Assembly: GCF_010672455.1 (NCBI RefSeq)
Contig: NZ_JAAHGO010000012.1
Span: forward strand, 694,421-753,806
DNA from: Okeania sp. SIO2C9
Lineage (GTDB): Bacteria > Cyanobacteriota > Cyanobacteriia > Cyanobacteriales > Microcoleaceae
Direction of reading: 5' to 3'
DNA: 59,386 nt
Made by a program: the position numbers and the translations under genes. The notes beneath the pieces are model-generated. The model ran no database searches, was not told the origin of the DNA, and worked only from the letters and a program-made list of their open reading frames with translations. Positions within the stretch are counted from its first letter, which is position 1. Each line of letters begins with the position of its first letter. Of this stretch, positions 25,654 through 35,546 are shown piece by piece.

Positions 25654-28086
25654 ATGCAAACAAATTCTTTATCTGACTCAGAATTAATATCTGAAAAGAA
25701 ATTTTCTAAAATTTTGGCCGAAATATCTCTCAAAATTCGCCAATCATTGGAGTTAGACTATATCCTCAATACTGCTGTAGCAGTAGTACGAGATTTACTC
25801 AATGTTGACCGTGTTTTTATATATAAATTTCAACCAGATGGTAGTGGTATTGTTGAGGTAGAATCAGTTAGCTATCAATCAAGAACAATAATTAATGAAG
25901 TTCTATACGATCCATGTTTTAAAGAAGATTTAATCAATCTTTATAAAAATGGTCGTGTGAGTTCAGCTACAGATATTACTAACAGTAATCTACCAACTTG
26001 TTATGTAGAATTATTACTCAGATTTCAAGTACGGTCTATATTAGTAGTACCTATTTTACAAGGAGACGATCTATGGGGATTATTAATTGCTCATCACTGT
26101 ATTAATGCTAGGGAATGGCAAAATTCAGAAATTGAATTATTACAACAACTATCAGTGCAAATGGCAATTGCTATTCGACAAGCAGAACTTTATCAACAAC
26201 TGCAACAAGAATTGAAGCAACGTCAGCAGGCACAAACGAAACTAAAACAAGTTAATAAACAATTACAAGCAAAACTTACAGAAAATAAAATATACGCAGA
26301 TATCGTTAAAAATATGCAAGTTGGTTTGCATGTTTGGCAGATGGAAGACGTTAATGATGTTAGTAGTTTTAGATTAAAAGCTACTAATCCTGCTGTTACT
26401 CATTTGACTGGATATGAAGAAAAAGAAATAATGGGTAAGCGAATTAGTGAATGTTTTCCTCACTTATTAAAGACTGATTTACCAGAAATTTATGCTGAGG
26501 TTATTCATTCGGGAAAAAATAGAGACCTGGGTGAAATTGAATATTTTGAACAACGAATTCCCCATAGTATTTTTGCAGTAAAAGCCTTTCCTTTGCTTAA
26601 TAATTGTGTGGGTATATTATTTGAAAATGTGACAGTTCGCCAAGAAACAGAAAATGAGCTGAAAAGACAAAAAAAAGTTATGCAAATGTTGACTACAATG
26701 AATCCTGATGGAATTTTCATTGTTGATACGGAAGGTGTAATTCAATTTGTTAATCCTGCGGGAGCATTGCTTTTTGGACGTACAGAAGATGAATTAATTG
26801 GAAAAGCTTTTGGGTTTCCTTTAGTGGTAGGAGAAAGAGTTGAAATAGATATAGTCAGACCATTAAATGAATTGCGCGTAGAAATAGGAATGGCTGAAAT
26901 GAGACTTGGCAATATAATTTGGGAAGGAAAAGAAGCTTATCTTGCCTCTTTTAGAGATATTACTGAACGAAAACGTACAGAAAAAACGTTACGAGAAATG
27001 AATGAAGCGATCGCTCAAGAAATTCAGGAAAGAGAGCAAGCACAAAATCAATCCCAAGAAGCTAATAAAAAATTAACAAATTGGGTCAAAGCTTTAGAAA
27101 GTCGGAATCGAGAAATTACTTTACTAAATGACATGATTGACTTACTTCAAGCTTGCTTTACTGTTGAGGAAGCTTGTCAAGTTATTCTACCATTAATTCA
27201 AAATTTATTTCCCAATACTTATGGGTCGGTCTTTAAGATTAGTGATTCAAGAATGTTAGTTGAAGCAATTGCAAATTGGGGAGAAAAACTATCAGAAGAA
27301 ACTCTTTTTGCTCCCCATGAATGTATTGCTTTACGTCGGGGAGAAGTTCATTTTGTAGAGGATACCCAAACAGCTTTAACTTGTCAACATTTGCCAGAAC
27401 CATTACCCAAGACAACATTATGTATTCCAATTATGGCACAAGGCCAGGCAATTGGAGTTATTTCATTTTATTATCAAGAAAAAACAAAAATTACAAAAGA
27501 AGAACATCAATTAGCAATAACATTAGCTAAACAATTTGGACTAGCTTTGGCAAATCTAAAATTACAGGAAACTTTGAAAATTCAAAGCATTCGTGACCCT
27601 CTGACCGGATTATTTAATCGGCGTTACTTAGAAGAATTTCTGAATCGAGAAACTGATCGAGCGATTAGAACTGAAAAGCCTATTGGTATAATTATGATTG
27701 ATGTAGATCATTTTAAAAAGTTTAATGATGAATTTGGTCATGCTGCTGGAGATCTGATTCTCAAAAATTTAGGAGCTTTTTTAAAACAGAAAGTTCGAGA
27801 TTATGATATAGCTTGTCGTTACGGTGGGGAAGAATTGATTATGATATTATCAGGAAGTTCTTTAGAAAATACCGAGAGAAGAGCTGAACAAATACGGAAA
27901 GAAGTCCAACAATTATGTGTAGAATATGATGGTATACTGCTAAGTTCTATTACTATTTCTTTAGGAGTTGCTTGCTTTCCTAAACATGGCAAAACAGGGG
28001 AAAAGGTCATTCAAGCTGCTGATGCTGCTCTTTATCAGGCTAAGTATGAGGGACGTAACCGAGTTGTAGTAGCTTCAAATTATTAG
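25654..28086 (+). CDS. putative cyanobacteriochrome diguanylate cyclase (GAF-PAS-PAS-GAF-GGDEF)
   Basis: An 810-aa soluble signalling protein. Residues about 25-180 form a phytochrome/cyanobacteriochrome-like GAF domain with a DXCF motif (D86-P-C88-F), a second Cys at C116 at the canonical bilin-attachment site (PTCYVELLLRFQVRSILVVP) and the end LWGLLIAHHC. The residue after C116 is Tyr, where His is usual. Then follow a coiled coil (180-215), two PAS-like domains (about 215-330 and 345-445), a second coiled coil, another GAF (about 500-635) and GGDEF (about 645-808). The catalytic motif is GGEEL, with an RxxD inhibitory I-site (RDYD) five residues before it. Inferred activity: two GTP to c-di-GMP, controlled by violet/blue to green light. 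Bilin binding is inferred from motifs only. Monocistronic; ATG 25654. Confidence 0.85.
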   Translation: MQTNSLSDSELISEKKFSKILAEISLKIRQSLELDYILNTAVAVVRDLLNVDRVFIYKFQPDGSGIVEVESVSYQSRTIINEVLYDPCFKEDLINLYKNGRVSSATDITNSNLPTCYVELLLRFQVRSILVVPILQGDDLWGLLIAHHCINAREWQNSEIELLQQLSVQMAIAIRQAELYQQLQQELKQRQQAQTKLKQVNKQLQAKLTENKIYADIVKNMQVGLHVWQMEDVNDVSSFRLKATNPAVTHLTGYEEKEIMGKRISECFPHLLKTDLPEIYAEVIHSGKNRDLGEIEYFEQRIPHSIFAVKAFPLLNNCVGILFENVTVRQETENELKRQKKVMQMLTTMNPDGIFIVDTEGVIQFVNPAGALLFGRTEDELIGKAFGFPLVVGERVEIDIVRPLNELRVEIGMAEMRLGNIIWEGKEAYLASFRDITERKRTEKTLREMNEAIAQEIQEREQAQNQSQEANKKLTNWVKALESRNREITLLNDMIDLLQACFTVEEACQVILPLIQNLFPNTYGSVFKISDSRMLVEAIANWGEKLSEETLFAPHECIALRRGEVHFVEDTQTALTCQHLPEPLPKTTLCIPIMAQGQAIGVISFYYQEKTKITKEEHQLAITLAKQFGLALANLKLQETLKIQSIRDPLTGLFNRRYLEEFLNRETDRAIRTEKPIGIIMIDVDHFKKFNDEFGHAAGDLILKNLGAFLKQKVRDYDIACRYGGEELIMILSGSSLENTERRAEQIRKEVQQLCVEYDGILLSSITISLGVACFPKHGKTGEKVIQAADAALYQAKYEGRNRVVVASNY

Positions 28087-28166
28087 ACTTCGCAGCAGTT
28101 GTCAGGGAATAGGGAATTGTTGATTTCATATAAATATAAATTTTTTTTTCAAGTCTCAATAAACTA

Positions 28167-28259
28167 TATAGCAGTCAAAAGAAAGGTTAGGATATATCAA
28201 AAGCTTAAAACTCAGACAACTAAAAATTGTTCGCTCCTTTCCTTCTTCCTTCTGCTATA
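28167..28259 (+). repeat. MITE-like element, TATAGCAG family
   Basis: A 93-bp copy with both tips intact: TATAGCAGTCAAAAGAAAGG and TTCCTTCTGCTATA. It lies between the diguanylate cyclase and the convergent cyclase operon, where it may form a hairpin in either transcript. Confidence 0.75.
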
Positions 28260-28441
28260 AAATTGACTATTAGGTAGGTTTAAGACAAACTATATTATCA
28301 TCGAAAATCATACAAAAATAAATTACAAATTTTCCCATAGATAACCTTACCTACTGCTTGATGCAAGAATCTACCATGTCGCAGTATCCTAGAAAAATTG
28401 ATAAAAATTGAAACTAAAGTTCCTAGAAATTTTGTTGGAAA

Positions 28442-28627
28442 TCATTCATACTCAGACAATTCATAAGAGGTTTGAGGAATTACATTTATATTACGATCAG
28501 AATAACGAGTAATGGCCAATAAAGGTAGTGCCAGAGTCAGTACAGCGATCGCACATCCCAAAATATTTGCAATCCTTTGAGGAGGTTCATCGTCTGAGTA
28601 ACTGGCAGGTTGACTATCTGATTCCAT
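28442..28627 (-). CDS. small single-span membrane protein, 61 aa
   Basis: Starting at ATG 28627 the protein has a polar N-terminus (MESDSQPASYSDDEPPQR), one hydrophobic helix (ILGCAIAVLTLALPLLAI, about residues 22-40) and a short polar tail. An in-frame ATG at 28681 would add 18 residues with no ribosome site. Small one-helix proteins of this style are common and conserved in cyanobacteria, but I cannot name it. It is the last of three minus-strand genes following the adenylate cyclase gene. Confidence 0.65.
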   Translation of the reverse strand: MESDSQPASYSDDEPPQRIANILGCAIAVLTLALPLLAITRYSDRNINVIPQTSYELSEYE

Positions 28628-28728
28628 ATTGAGAAAGCTTCTAAAAAACTTAAAATTGTTAGTAGTAATGCTTAGTAGCAATACAAGCTGTATTATGATT
28701 TATTGGGGATAGCCCTAAACTTTTATTG

Positions 28729-29091
28729 TTAAGAACTATGATTTTTTTCAGTAACTTTGTCCTTAATCTCTTTAGCTGTTTGTGCCAGCACCAGAGATCT
28801 TTGACCCATACTTACAGGTAGTCTAGGTATATCTGCCAAAGAAGCACGAGATAAATCCAACAAAAGTTCACGGACTTTTCCTACCCATTCTAAGGAATCT
28901 GGAGGAATAACTTGGCCATCAGTGTTTTCTTGAATAATTTTTGCTTTTTGTGCTAGTGGTAGAGCTCTTTCTGCAAGTTCTTCTGGTAGTTTAGGCTGAT
29001 CCGACAAGGAATTACGGACAATCTCAAGCAATAATTGATGAACCTGGTCTATCCACTCTGTATCTGAGTAGTGGGAATTTAAATTAGTCAT
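28729..29091 (-). CDS. hypothetical protein with internal duplication, 120 aa
   Basis: Not recognised by name. The protein consists of two related halves: residues 12-53 (EWIDQVHQLLLEIVRNSLSD...) and 68-109 (EWVGKVRELLLDLSRASLAD...), each ending in a LAQ-AK-I stretch. Each unit looks like a pair of amphipathic helices separated by a Pro turn. No signal or membrane segment. It lies 63 bp downstream of the adenylate cyclase gene on the same strand, so co-transcription is likely, and a structural or adaptor role in that signalling unit is possible but unproven. Confidence 0.75.
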   Translation of the reverse strand: MTNLNSHYSDTEWIDQVHQLLLEIVRNSLSDQPKLPEELAERALPLAQKAKIIQENTDGQVIPPDSLEWVGKVRELLLDLSRASLADIPRLPVSMGQRSLVLAQTAKEIKDKVTEKNHSS

Positions 29092-29154
29092 AACTAGGGC
29101 TATTTTGTTTCAAAATGAGAACTAACATTCTATTCTTGTTTAGATAGAAATTGT

Positions 29155-31896
29155 TTACTTTTCAGTTAAATTCCAGACTCCATCCCAATCTTGTGGAGGA
29201 AGCTTGTCCTGAATATATAGCTGACAACGAGTAAGGTGCATCTTAGCTGCTTTGTTGTTTGGATCTATTTTTAAGACTTCTTTAAACTGAGCTTCAGCCA
29301 TTTCAAAAGCTTCTCTTCTAGATTTGTCTGTTAAATTTTTTTCTTTAGATGGTCTTGAGTAATACTCTCGTCCTTGATGATAATGTTCCACGATATGGTG
29401 TTGTTCCTCAGTTAGCTCTTGCTTGAGTTCCCCTTCCTTAAACCCTAACAATTCATATATTCTAACAGGCTTACTTTTTCCCTTCACAGTAATAAGGTCT
29501 AGTTCCCGAACCCAAAGCATATCCTTGTAAGGCTGATAAGTATTATCACTGATGACCAGATCTGTACCATACTGCTTGCTTGTACCTTCAAGGCGAGAAG
29601 CGAGATTAACACCATCTCCAATAGAAGTTAGCTCCATACGCTTGCTAGAGCCAATATTACCACTAACTACTTCGTCTGAGTGAATGCCCATACCAATCTT
29701 AATGGCCATTTTGTTCTGCTCTACACGCTCTTTATTGAATTTTTCCAGGCGTTGACGCATTTCTACAGCACTTTGCATGGCACACAAAGGATGATGTTCT
29801 AGAGGAGCTGGAGAACCAAATACTGCCATAAGGGCATCTCCTATGTATTTGTCAAGAGTGCCTTTGTATTTAAATACAGCATCTACCATCTCTTCAAAGT
29901 ATTCGTTCAGCATAGTGACAACCTCTTCAGCCTCCATACCTTCTGTCAAAGTTGTGTAGCTACGAATATCACTGAAAAGCACAGAAACCTGTTGACGCTT
30001 TCCTCCTAAATTAGTATCGCCACTTGCTAATAATTGTTCAGCAACTTCTGGTGTCATGTAGCGATACATCAAGTTTTTCACTTTTTTTTCTCCACTAATG
30101 TCCTCCATCACTACTAAAACGCCATTAACTTTCTGAGGGTCGCAAACATCAATCATAGAGTTAATTGACAAATTAATACTTTGAGGAGGCAAATTTCCCA
30201 GGGGTAACAAACTTCGATCTGGATAATACTGTTGGTACTCCTTGCTATAATTTGGAGAAAGGGCTAAATCTAGCCACTTAGAAAACTCACCTTCCTTGAG
30301 GCGTACTAATTCACTTACAGATTTTCCTTCTAGTATATCTGTTTCGCTGATGCCTAGTAAATGTCTAGCACTTTCATTTGTAGCAATAACTTTTCCTTTT
30401 TGATCTGTAGATATTACTCCGTTGGTGAGACTCCGTAGAATATCCCTTTGTCTTTGTTGCTCTTGTTTGACTGTATCAAATAATTTAGCATTTTGGAGGG
30501 CCACACCTGCTTGAATATTAAAGGCCTTCATAAATTCTAAATCGTTGCGGTTAAAACTGGCTTTCCACTGCTCTGGTGCTTCAGGCCAGTTTGCATGGTT
30601 ATAGGGTAGATAATCTCCCTGTTTCTTTTTATTAATTAGCTGAGTTACACCAATTAATTCATTATCAGCATTAAAAACAGGCATACACAACAAACTACAG
30701 GTACGATAACCTGTTTTTTCATCTGTTTCCTTAGCTGTAACTGAGTGGGTATCTTTATAAACGTCAAAAGGAATGAGTAGTGGTTCGCCAGACGTGGCCA
30801 CCATACCAGCAAAGCCTTTATCTTTAGCAATCCTGATTTCTGTTAGCTGTCCATTAATCGGAATTTTTGTCCATAGTTGATTTTTCTCGTTATCTATGAG
30901 CCATAAGGTACTGCGGTCTGCATTCATCAGTTCCTTGGCCTGCTCCATAACTTTTCCTAGAGTATCTTCTAAGTCTAGACTACTTTTGCTGAGGGAGTCT
31001 ACAGCTTTCATTAAAGCTTCTGCTGCTCTCTGTCTTTGAGTTGCGGCATAAAATGACTTAGAAGATTCTAGAATTAGACTAATGGAAGGGGCAAATTCAC
31101 GAAATACTCTTTCATCTTCTTCAGTAAATCCGTTGACATCTATTTTGTCTCCTAGTTGTTCATATTTTTCGTGGTCTGGTTTGAACTTGTTTAGGAGTTG
31201 GACAACTGCGATTAAATCCCCTGTTTCTTCTTGTAGTAATGGCATTACTACCATAGTGTAGGTACGATATCCATTCTGTTTGTCGAATTTTTGTGCTGAA
31301 GCTGAACGTGGATCGTTATAGAAATCGTAGGGTATATTGATTACTTTTTTCTCTTGAGCTGATTCTCCTGCTATTCCTACATTGGCTGAAATTCTTAACT
31401 CTAATAGTTTTCCATCAGCTCCTTTAGCTACTGTTGACCAAAGTTCACTTTTTTCTTCATCTAATAACCAAATTGTTGTCCGGTCTGCGTTCAATAATTC
31501 TCCTGTTTTGAGAGTAATTGAGCGCAACATTTCGTGTAGAATTGCATCAAACCCTTGAGCTTCTAACAAATTGTTGAGCATTCCCAGGGTTCGATTAACT
31601 GTCTTTAACTTTTCTTCAACATCTTTAACTGCTTCAACAAAGTTTTCTTTTGTAAGGGGAGCTAGATAGCTTGAAAAGCTAGACCCAGGATGAACTAATG
31701 CACTACTTTCGTTGATTTTTGAATAACTTTTGGGGTTATCTCTATTACTAGGATTAATTTCTGGATTATTATAAGTTTTTTGATCAGAGTAATTTTGAGG
31801 GTGAGACACCTCATGGCTGGCACCCTCTATAACTTCCACATCCTCTTTTGGGATTGTGTACTCTGTTGCTATTTGGTTTGGAGATGCAGATGTCAT
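29155..31896 (-). CDS. cyaB: GAF-GAF-PAS class III adenylate cyclase (CyaB-type)
   Basis: A 913-aa cytoplasmic enzyme making cAMP from ATP. Order: two GAF domains (about 105-280 and 305-475), PAS (about 485-605), class III catalytic domain (about 635-820) and a C-terminal TPR-like segment (about 855-900). This matches the Anabaena CyaB1/CyaB2 architecture, in which a GAF domain binds cAMP. Here GAF-1 has the NKFDE-type residues (NKF...FTEEDE), and GAF-2 has INKK...FNRND. The metal-binding Asp643 (FSDIRSYT) and Asp687 (GDALMAVFG) are present, as are adenine-selecting Lys683 and Asp761 (SIGDGVNLASR with Arg768), so the enzyme should be active and ATP-specific. Two small genes follow on the same strand. 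Upstream spans 350 bp with no gene. Confidence 0.92.
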   Translation of the reverse strand: MTSASPNQIATEYTIPKEDVEVIEGASHEVSHPQNYSDQKTYNNPEINPSNRDNPKSYSKINESSALVHPGSSFSSYLAPLTKENFVEAVKDVEEKLKTVNRTLGMLNNLLEAQGFDAILHEMLRSITLKTGELLNADRTTIWLLDEEKSELWSTVAKGADGKLLELRISANVGIAGESAQEKKVINIPYDFYNDPRSASAQKFDKQNGYRTYTMVVMPLLQEETGDLIAVVQLLNKFKPDHEKYEQLGDKIDVNGFTEEDERVFREFAPSISLILESSKSFYAATQRQRAAEALMKAVDSLSKSSLDLEDTLGKVMEQAKELMNADRSTLWLIDNEKNQLWTKIPINGQLTEIRIAKDKGFAGMVATSGEPLLIPFDVYKDTHSVTAKETDEKTGYRTCSLLCMPVFNADNELIGVTQLINKKKQGDYLPYNHANWPEAPEQWKASFNRNDLEFMKAFNIQAGVALQNAKLFDTVKQEQQRQRDILRSLTNGVISTDQKGKVIATNESARHLLGISETDILEGKSVSELVRLKEGEFSKWLDLALSPNYSKEYQQYYPDRSLLPLGNLPPQSINLSINSMIDVCDPQKVNGVLVVMEDISGEKKVKNLMYRYMTPEVAEQLLASGDTNLGGKRQQVSVLFSDIRSYTTLTEGMEAEEVVTMLNEYFEEMVDAVFKYKGTLDKYIGDALMAVFGSPAPLEHHPLCAMQSAVEMRQRLEKFNKERVEQNKMAIKIGMGIHSDEVVSGNIGSSKRMELTSIGDGVNLASRLEGTSKQYGTDLVISDNTYQPYKDMLWVRELDLITVKGKSKPVRIYELLGFKEGELKQELTEEQHHIVEHYHQGREYYSRPSKEKNLTDKSRREAFEMAEAQFKEVLKIDPNNKAAKMHLTRCQLYIQDKLPPQDWDGVWNLTEK

Positions 31897-32249
31897 AACG
31901 CTTTAATTAAATATATTTGGATGCTCTTTACTGTTAAGGCTTTTCAGTAGTTCAAGATTCAGTTTGTTAATTAATATTAAGCACAGAACAATTTTTAAAT
32001 ATTTATAACTATAACTGTAGTGTAGTCTAACATAATGGATTTTTCACTGCTCTGTTTATAATTTATTCTTATATTTTTACAATTGAAAGAATGGCCTATT
32101 ATTTGACCTTCAAACTAGGCACAAAAAGTAGATAGATGCTTAACTGATTGAGACTATCGAGGCAATAAAGCTCATGGCTGACATCTAAATGATTACACTA
32201 TTTGTCAACGGTAAAAACATCCTTAAATATACTTTAGGTTAAAGATAAA

Positions 32250-33134
32250 ATGTTACTCTCAAGCTTTTTCCAGCAATTTAGCTCTTTTCGTCCTTTGGCT
32301 CGTGAAATCGGTTATCTGAATTTTGCATACCGCTATTTGTTAAGAAGATTCTATAAGCTGATCCAAGTAAACCAAAAGATTGTGCTCTTTAATCATGTAA
32401 AAATGACGCTACCTTGGAAGAGTCAATTTGGTACAGAAGTTTTTCTCAAGGGAAGTAAACTAGATTGGGGAAGCGAGGTTTTATTAACTCAATTTTTAGA
32501 TAAGGGGAAAAGCTTTATTGATGTCGGAGCAAACATTGGATATTATAGCTTGCTCGCCGCTCCCTTATCTGACAAAGTTTATACCTTTGAACCCGATCCA
32601 AGAATAATTAAAGATTTAGAAGAAAATCTTTCTCAGTTTCAAAACATTCATATTCTTAGAGAAGCTCTTTATTCTGAGTCTGGTAAAATGGAATTTAACC
32701 TAAGTTCTACGCCCGAGATCAATTCACTGGTAAGAAAAAGTCCCAAAGATGATAAGGTAGTAGTTAAGGTTAATACCCTGGATAACTTGATGTCAGAGTA
32801 TCCATCACTAAATGTGTCATGTATTAAAACAGATGCTGAAGGAGCAGACTTTCAAATTCTATTAGGAGGGAAAAATCTTCTAATCCGAGACCAACCTTTA
32901 GTTCTATCAGAACTTTTTCCCAGTTTAAAGCTTCTGAAATTCATAAAATCCATTGGGTTTTCATGCTTTGCTTTTGTTAAACCTAAGGATAAAAGTAAAT
33001 CTCATCTGCCACCAAAATTTATGAAAATTGAGGACAGACCTGTAAATTTTCGGCTCAAGATGATTTTTTTAGTCCCTGATCGACTCTTATCAGAATTTGA
33101 AAAATTAGTCGATGAATACTTGCCAGTAGTTTGA
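32250..33134 (+). CDS. FkbM-family methyltransferase
   Basis: A 294-aa S-adenosylmethionine-dependent methyltransferase of the FkbM family, which usually O-methylates sugars or natural products. Motif I is FIDVGANIGYYSLLA (about residues 88-102), followed by VYTFEPDP and VSCIKTDAEGADFQIL, the family's acidic motif. The N-terminal 70 residues are basic with aromatic residues (YLNFAYRYLLRRFYKL), perhaps for substrate or membrane contact. Isolated gene, so the acceptor cannot be named. An A/T-rich 350-bp gap separates it from the adenylate cyclase gene on the other strand. Confidence 0.85.
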   Translation: MLLSSFFQQFSSFRPLAREIGYLNFAYRYLLRRFYKLIQVNQKIVLFNHVKMTLPWKSQFGTEVFLKGSKLDWGSEVLLTQFLDKGKSFIDVGANIGYYSLLAAPLSDKVYTFEPDPRIIKDLEENLSQFQNIHILREALYSESGKMEFNLSSTPEINSLVRKSPKDDKVVVKVNTLDNLMSEYPSLNVSCIKTDAEGADFQILLGGKNLLIRDQPLVLSELFPSLKLLKFIKSIGFSCFAFVKPKDKSKSHLPPKFMKIEDRPVNFRLKMIFLVPDRLLSEFEKLVDEYLPVV

Positions 33135-33461
33135 TTGAGTTCTTTGTTAAATTGTATTGAGATACGGAACCATAAAAACTGCGAACTCTTCCATTTTCCA
33201 TTGATTTATTGAAGTAGCACTCAGCACTCAGCGCTTCAGCGATTAGCTTCTCTGGAGTGTATAATTGGGGTTTTAATCCCCCATTAACACGCACCACGCA
33301 CTTTTTCAAATATAGTGGGGGACTTAAACCCTTGAATTTGAGGGCTGACAGCTAAATGCTGTTTGCGGAGCATTCCGGAACGGAAAAGCTGATAGCTAGT
33401 TAAAGAATAACAAGTATAATTGCGAGATTGAAAAGGTCAGTGTCAATTCTAGATTATACTA

Positions 33462-35219
33462 CTATTCTCCTCCAGAACTAGAAATAGGTATAGTCAAATT
33501 TTGACTACGTTTAGTAGCAGCTTCAGTTAAAAGAGATTCTGCAAAAGCTATAGCTTCTTGAGCTGGCCTACCACTAGCTAATTGTGCCAACTCCTCGCGC
33601 CGTTGATAATTATTGAGATTTTTAACTCTAACTATAGTCCGTACTTCAGAGTTATGATTAGGTATTTCCTCAACTACTTGTTTACTAACATTAAAGTGAT
33701 TATCGGCCATTGCAGCTACTATCGGTTGATGGGTTACGCAGAGGACTTGATGTTTCCGACTCAGTTGATGTAGTTTTTCTGAAATGGCTGCTGCTACTCT
33801 TCCTGAGACTCCAACATCTATTTCATCAAATACTAGAGTACCAGAGCCTTCTATTTGAGAAAAACAAGCTTTTAATGCCAATAAAAATCGACTCATTTCT
33901 CCTCCAGAAGCTATTGAATTTAGAGGTTGTAGTGGTTCACCAGGGTTTGGACTGAAGCAGAATGTAATCTGGTCAGCTCCTGTAATTGTTGGGTTAGTGG
34001 GAGTAATCTCTACCTGAAATTTCACTTTTTCCATAGCGAGGGGTTTTAATTCCTCTACTAAATGTGTCTCTAATTTAGCAGCGGCACTATGACGTTTTAA
34101 GCTAAGTTCGCTACATTTATCTTGTAATTGTTTTTGAGTTTCTAAGTATACTTTTTCGAGTGCTTCAACAGACTCTCCACCATCTTGTAGTTCTTTAAGT
34201 TCTGCTTGTATTTTGTAATAATAATTAATAGCTTCTTCTAGAGTTGGACCATACTTGCGACAAATTTGTTTAAGCTGTTGAATTCTTTCTTCTACATCCT
34301 GTAATCTTTGGGGGTCGGCTTCTAATTCTTCGCCATAACTACTAATTTGTCGGCTAGCTTCAACAACTTGAGATAAAGCTTCATTAATCATTTCTAATAC
34401 AGGTTGTAATGTGGAGTCGTAGTTTACCATATCGTTTAATATGGTTTCTGCTTCTCCCAGGAGGTCTGCTGCTGCTGAATTATCTCCTTCATTTTGATAT
34501 AAAGCTTGATATATTTGATAGCTTTGATGTTGAAGTTCAACTGCATGACTAAGGCGTTGACTTTCTTGTGTTAGTTGTTCTAATTCTTGAGGTTCAGTAA
34601 GATTAGATTTATCTAATTCTTGTACTTGGTATTCTAATAAATCTATTCTTTGTAAACGTTTCTGCTCTGACTGACGACGATTTTCTAATGCTGCTTTGGC
34701 TTTTTGAGCTTTTTGGTAGGCAATACTTACTGCTTCTCGGCATTCTAGTAGGGGATGACTACCATATAGATCGAGCCATTCCCTTTGGAGATTGGGATTT
34801 CCTAATTGTAGAGTTTGGCCTTGGGCCGTAATTTCTAATAGGCGATCGCGCAGTTGGTCCATTATTTTGCGATTGACCAGAATACCATTGAGACGAGACC
34901 TAGTACGGAGAGAGGTTTGGGCACAAGTAATTTCACGACTACAGACTACTAATGTACCATCTACTGGATCTATTTCTTGATTTCCTAACCATTTGGCCAG
35001 GGATGAGTTGAGTTCAAAGGTTGCTTCTAAGATAGCTCGTTTAGTTCCTGTTCGGATTACGCGACGGTCTACTTTTCCGCCTAGAGTTGCATCAAGAGCA
35101 TCTAGGATAATGGATTTACCAGCACCTGTTTCTCCTGTGAATACATTTAAACCTGGACTTAATTCTAGGTCTAGATGGTCTATAAGAGCAAAGTTGTTAA
35201 TGCGAAGGGATATAAGCAT
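33462..35219 (-). CDS. recN: DNA repair protein RecN
   Basis: An SMC-like ATPase that helps process and tether DNA ends during double-strand break repair; 585 aa, normal length. N-terminal Walker A GETGAGKS with the leader LRINNFALIDHLDLEL, two coiled-coil arms (about residues 155-380, Gln/Glu/Leu-rich), the signature region ASGGEMSRFLLAL, and Walker B LVFDEIDVGVSG near the C-terminus, followed by the switch histidine region CVTHQPIVA. An AAGGAAG-type purine repeat (35222-35275 on the plus strand) lies just 5' of the start, so the leader is unusual and lacks a clear ribosome site. Confidence 0.95.
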   Translation of the reverse strand: MLISLRINNFALIDHLDLELSPGLNVFTGETGAGKSIILDALDATLGGKVDRRVIRTGTKRAILEATFELNSSLAKWLGNQEIDPVDGTLVVCSREITCAQTSLRTRSRLNGILVNRKIMDQLRDRLLEITAQGQTLQLGNPNLQREWLDLYGSHPLLECREAVSIAYQKAQKAKAALENRRQSEQKRLQRIDLLEYQVQELDKSNLTEPQELEQLTQESQRLSHAVELQHQSYQIYQALYQNEGDNSAAADLLGEAETILNDMVNYDSTLQPVLEMINEALSQVVEASRQISSYGEELEADPQRLQDVEERIQQLKQICRKYGPTLEEAINYYYKIQAELKELQDGGESVEALEKVYLETQKQLQDKCSELSLKRHSAAAKLETHLVEELKPLAMEKVKFQVEITPTNPTITGADQITFCFSPNPGEPLQPLNSIASGGEMSRFLLALKACFSQIEGSGTLVFDEIDVGVSGRVAAAISEKLHQLSRKHQVLCVTHQPIVAAMADNHFNVSKQVVEEIPNHNSEVRTIVRVKNLNNYQRREELAQLASGRPAQEAIAFAESLLTEAATKRSQNLTIPISSSGGE

Positions 35220-35221
35220 TT

Positions 35222-35275
35222 ATTCAAGGAAGAAGGAAGAAGAAAGAAGGAAGAAGGAAGAAGGAAGAAGTGAAG
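35222..35275. repeat. GAAGAAG/GGAAGAA microsatellite
   Basis: A run of GAAGGAAGAA-type heptamers immediately upstream of the recN start codon. The complementary pyrimidine tract would be in the recN leader RNA. Confidence 0.9.
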
Positions 35276-35407
35276 ATTAAATGTTTGCACTTTACTTTTA
35301 TCCTGCTTCGGTCAAAAATTATTTTTGAGTTTATGGCTTGAATCTCTGACTAAAATTATGCCAGCAAATCCTCTATTTTCTTGGAGATATTCAAGATAAA
35401 ATTATAA

Positions 35408-35546
<139 letters not shown>

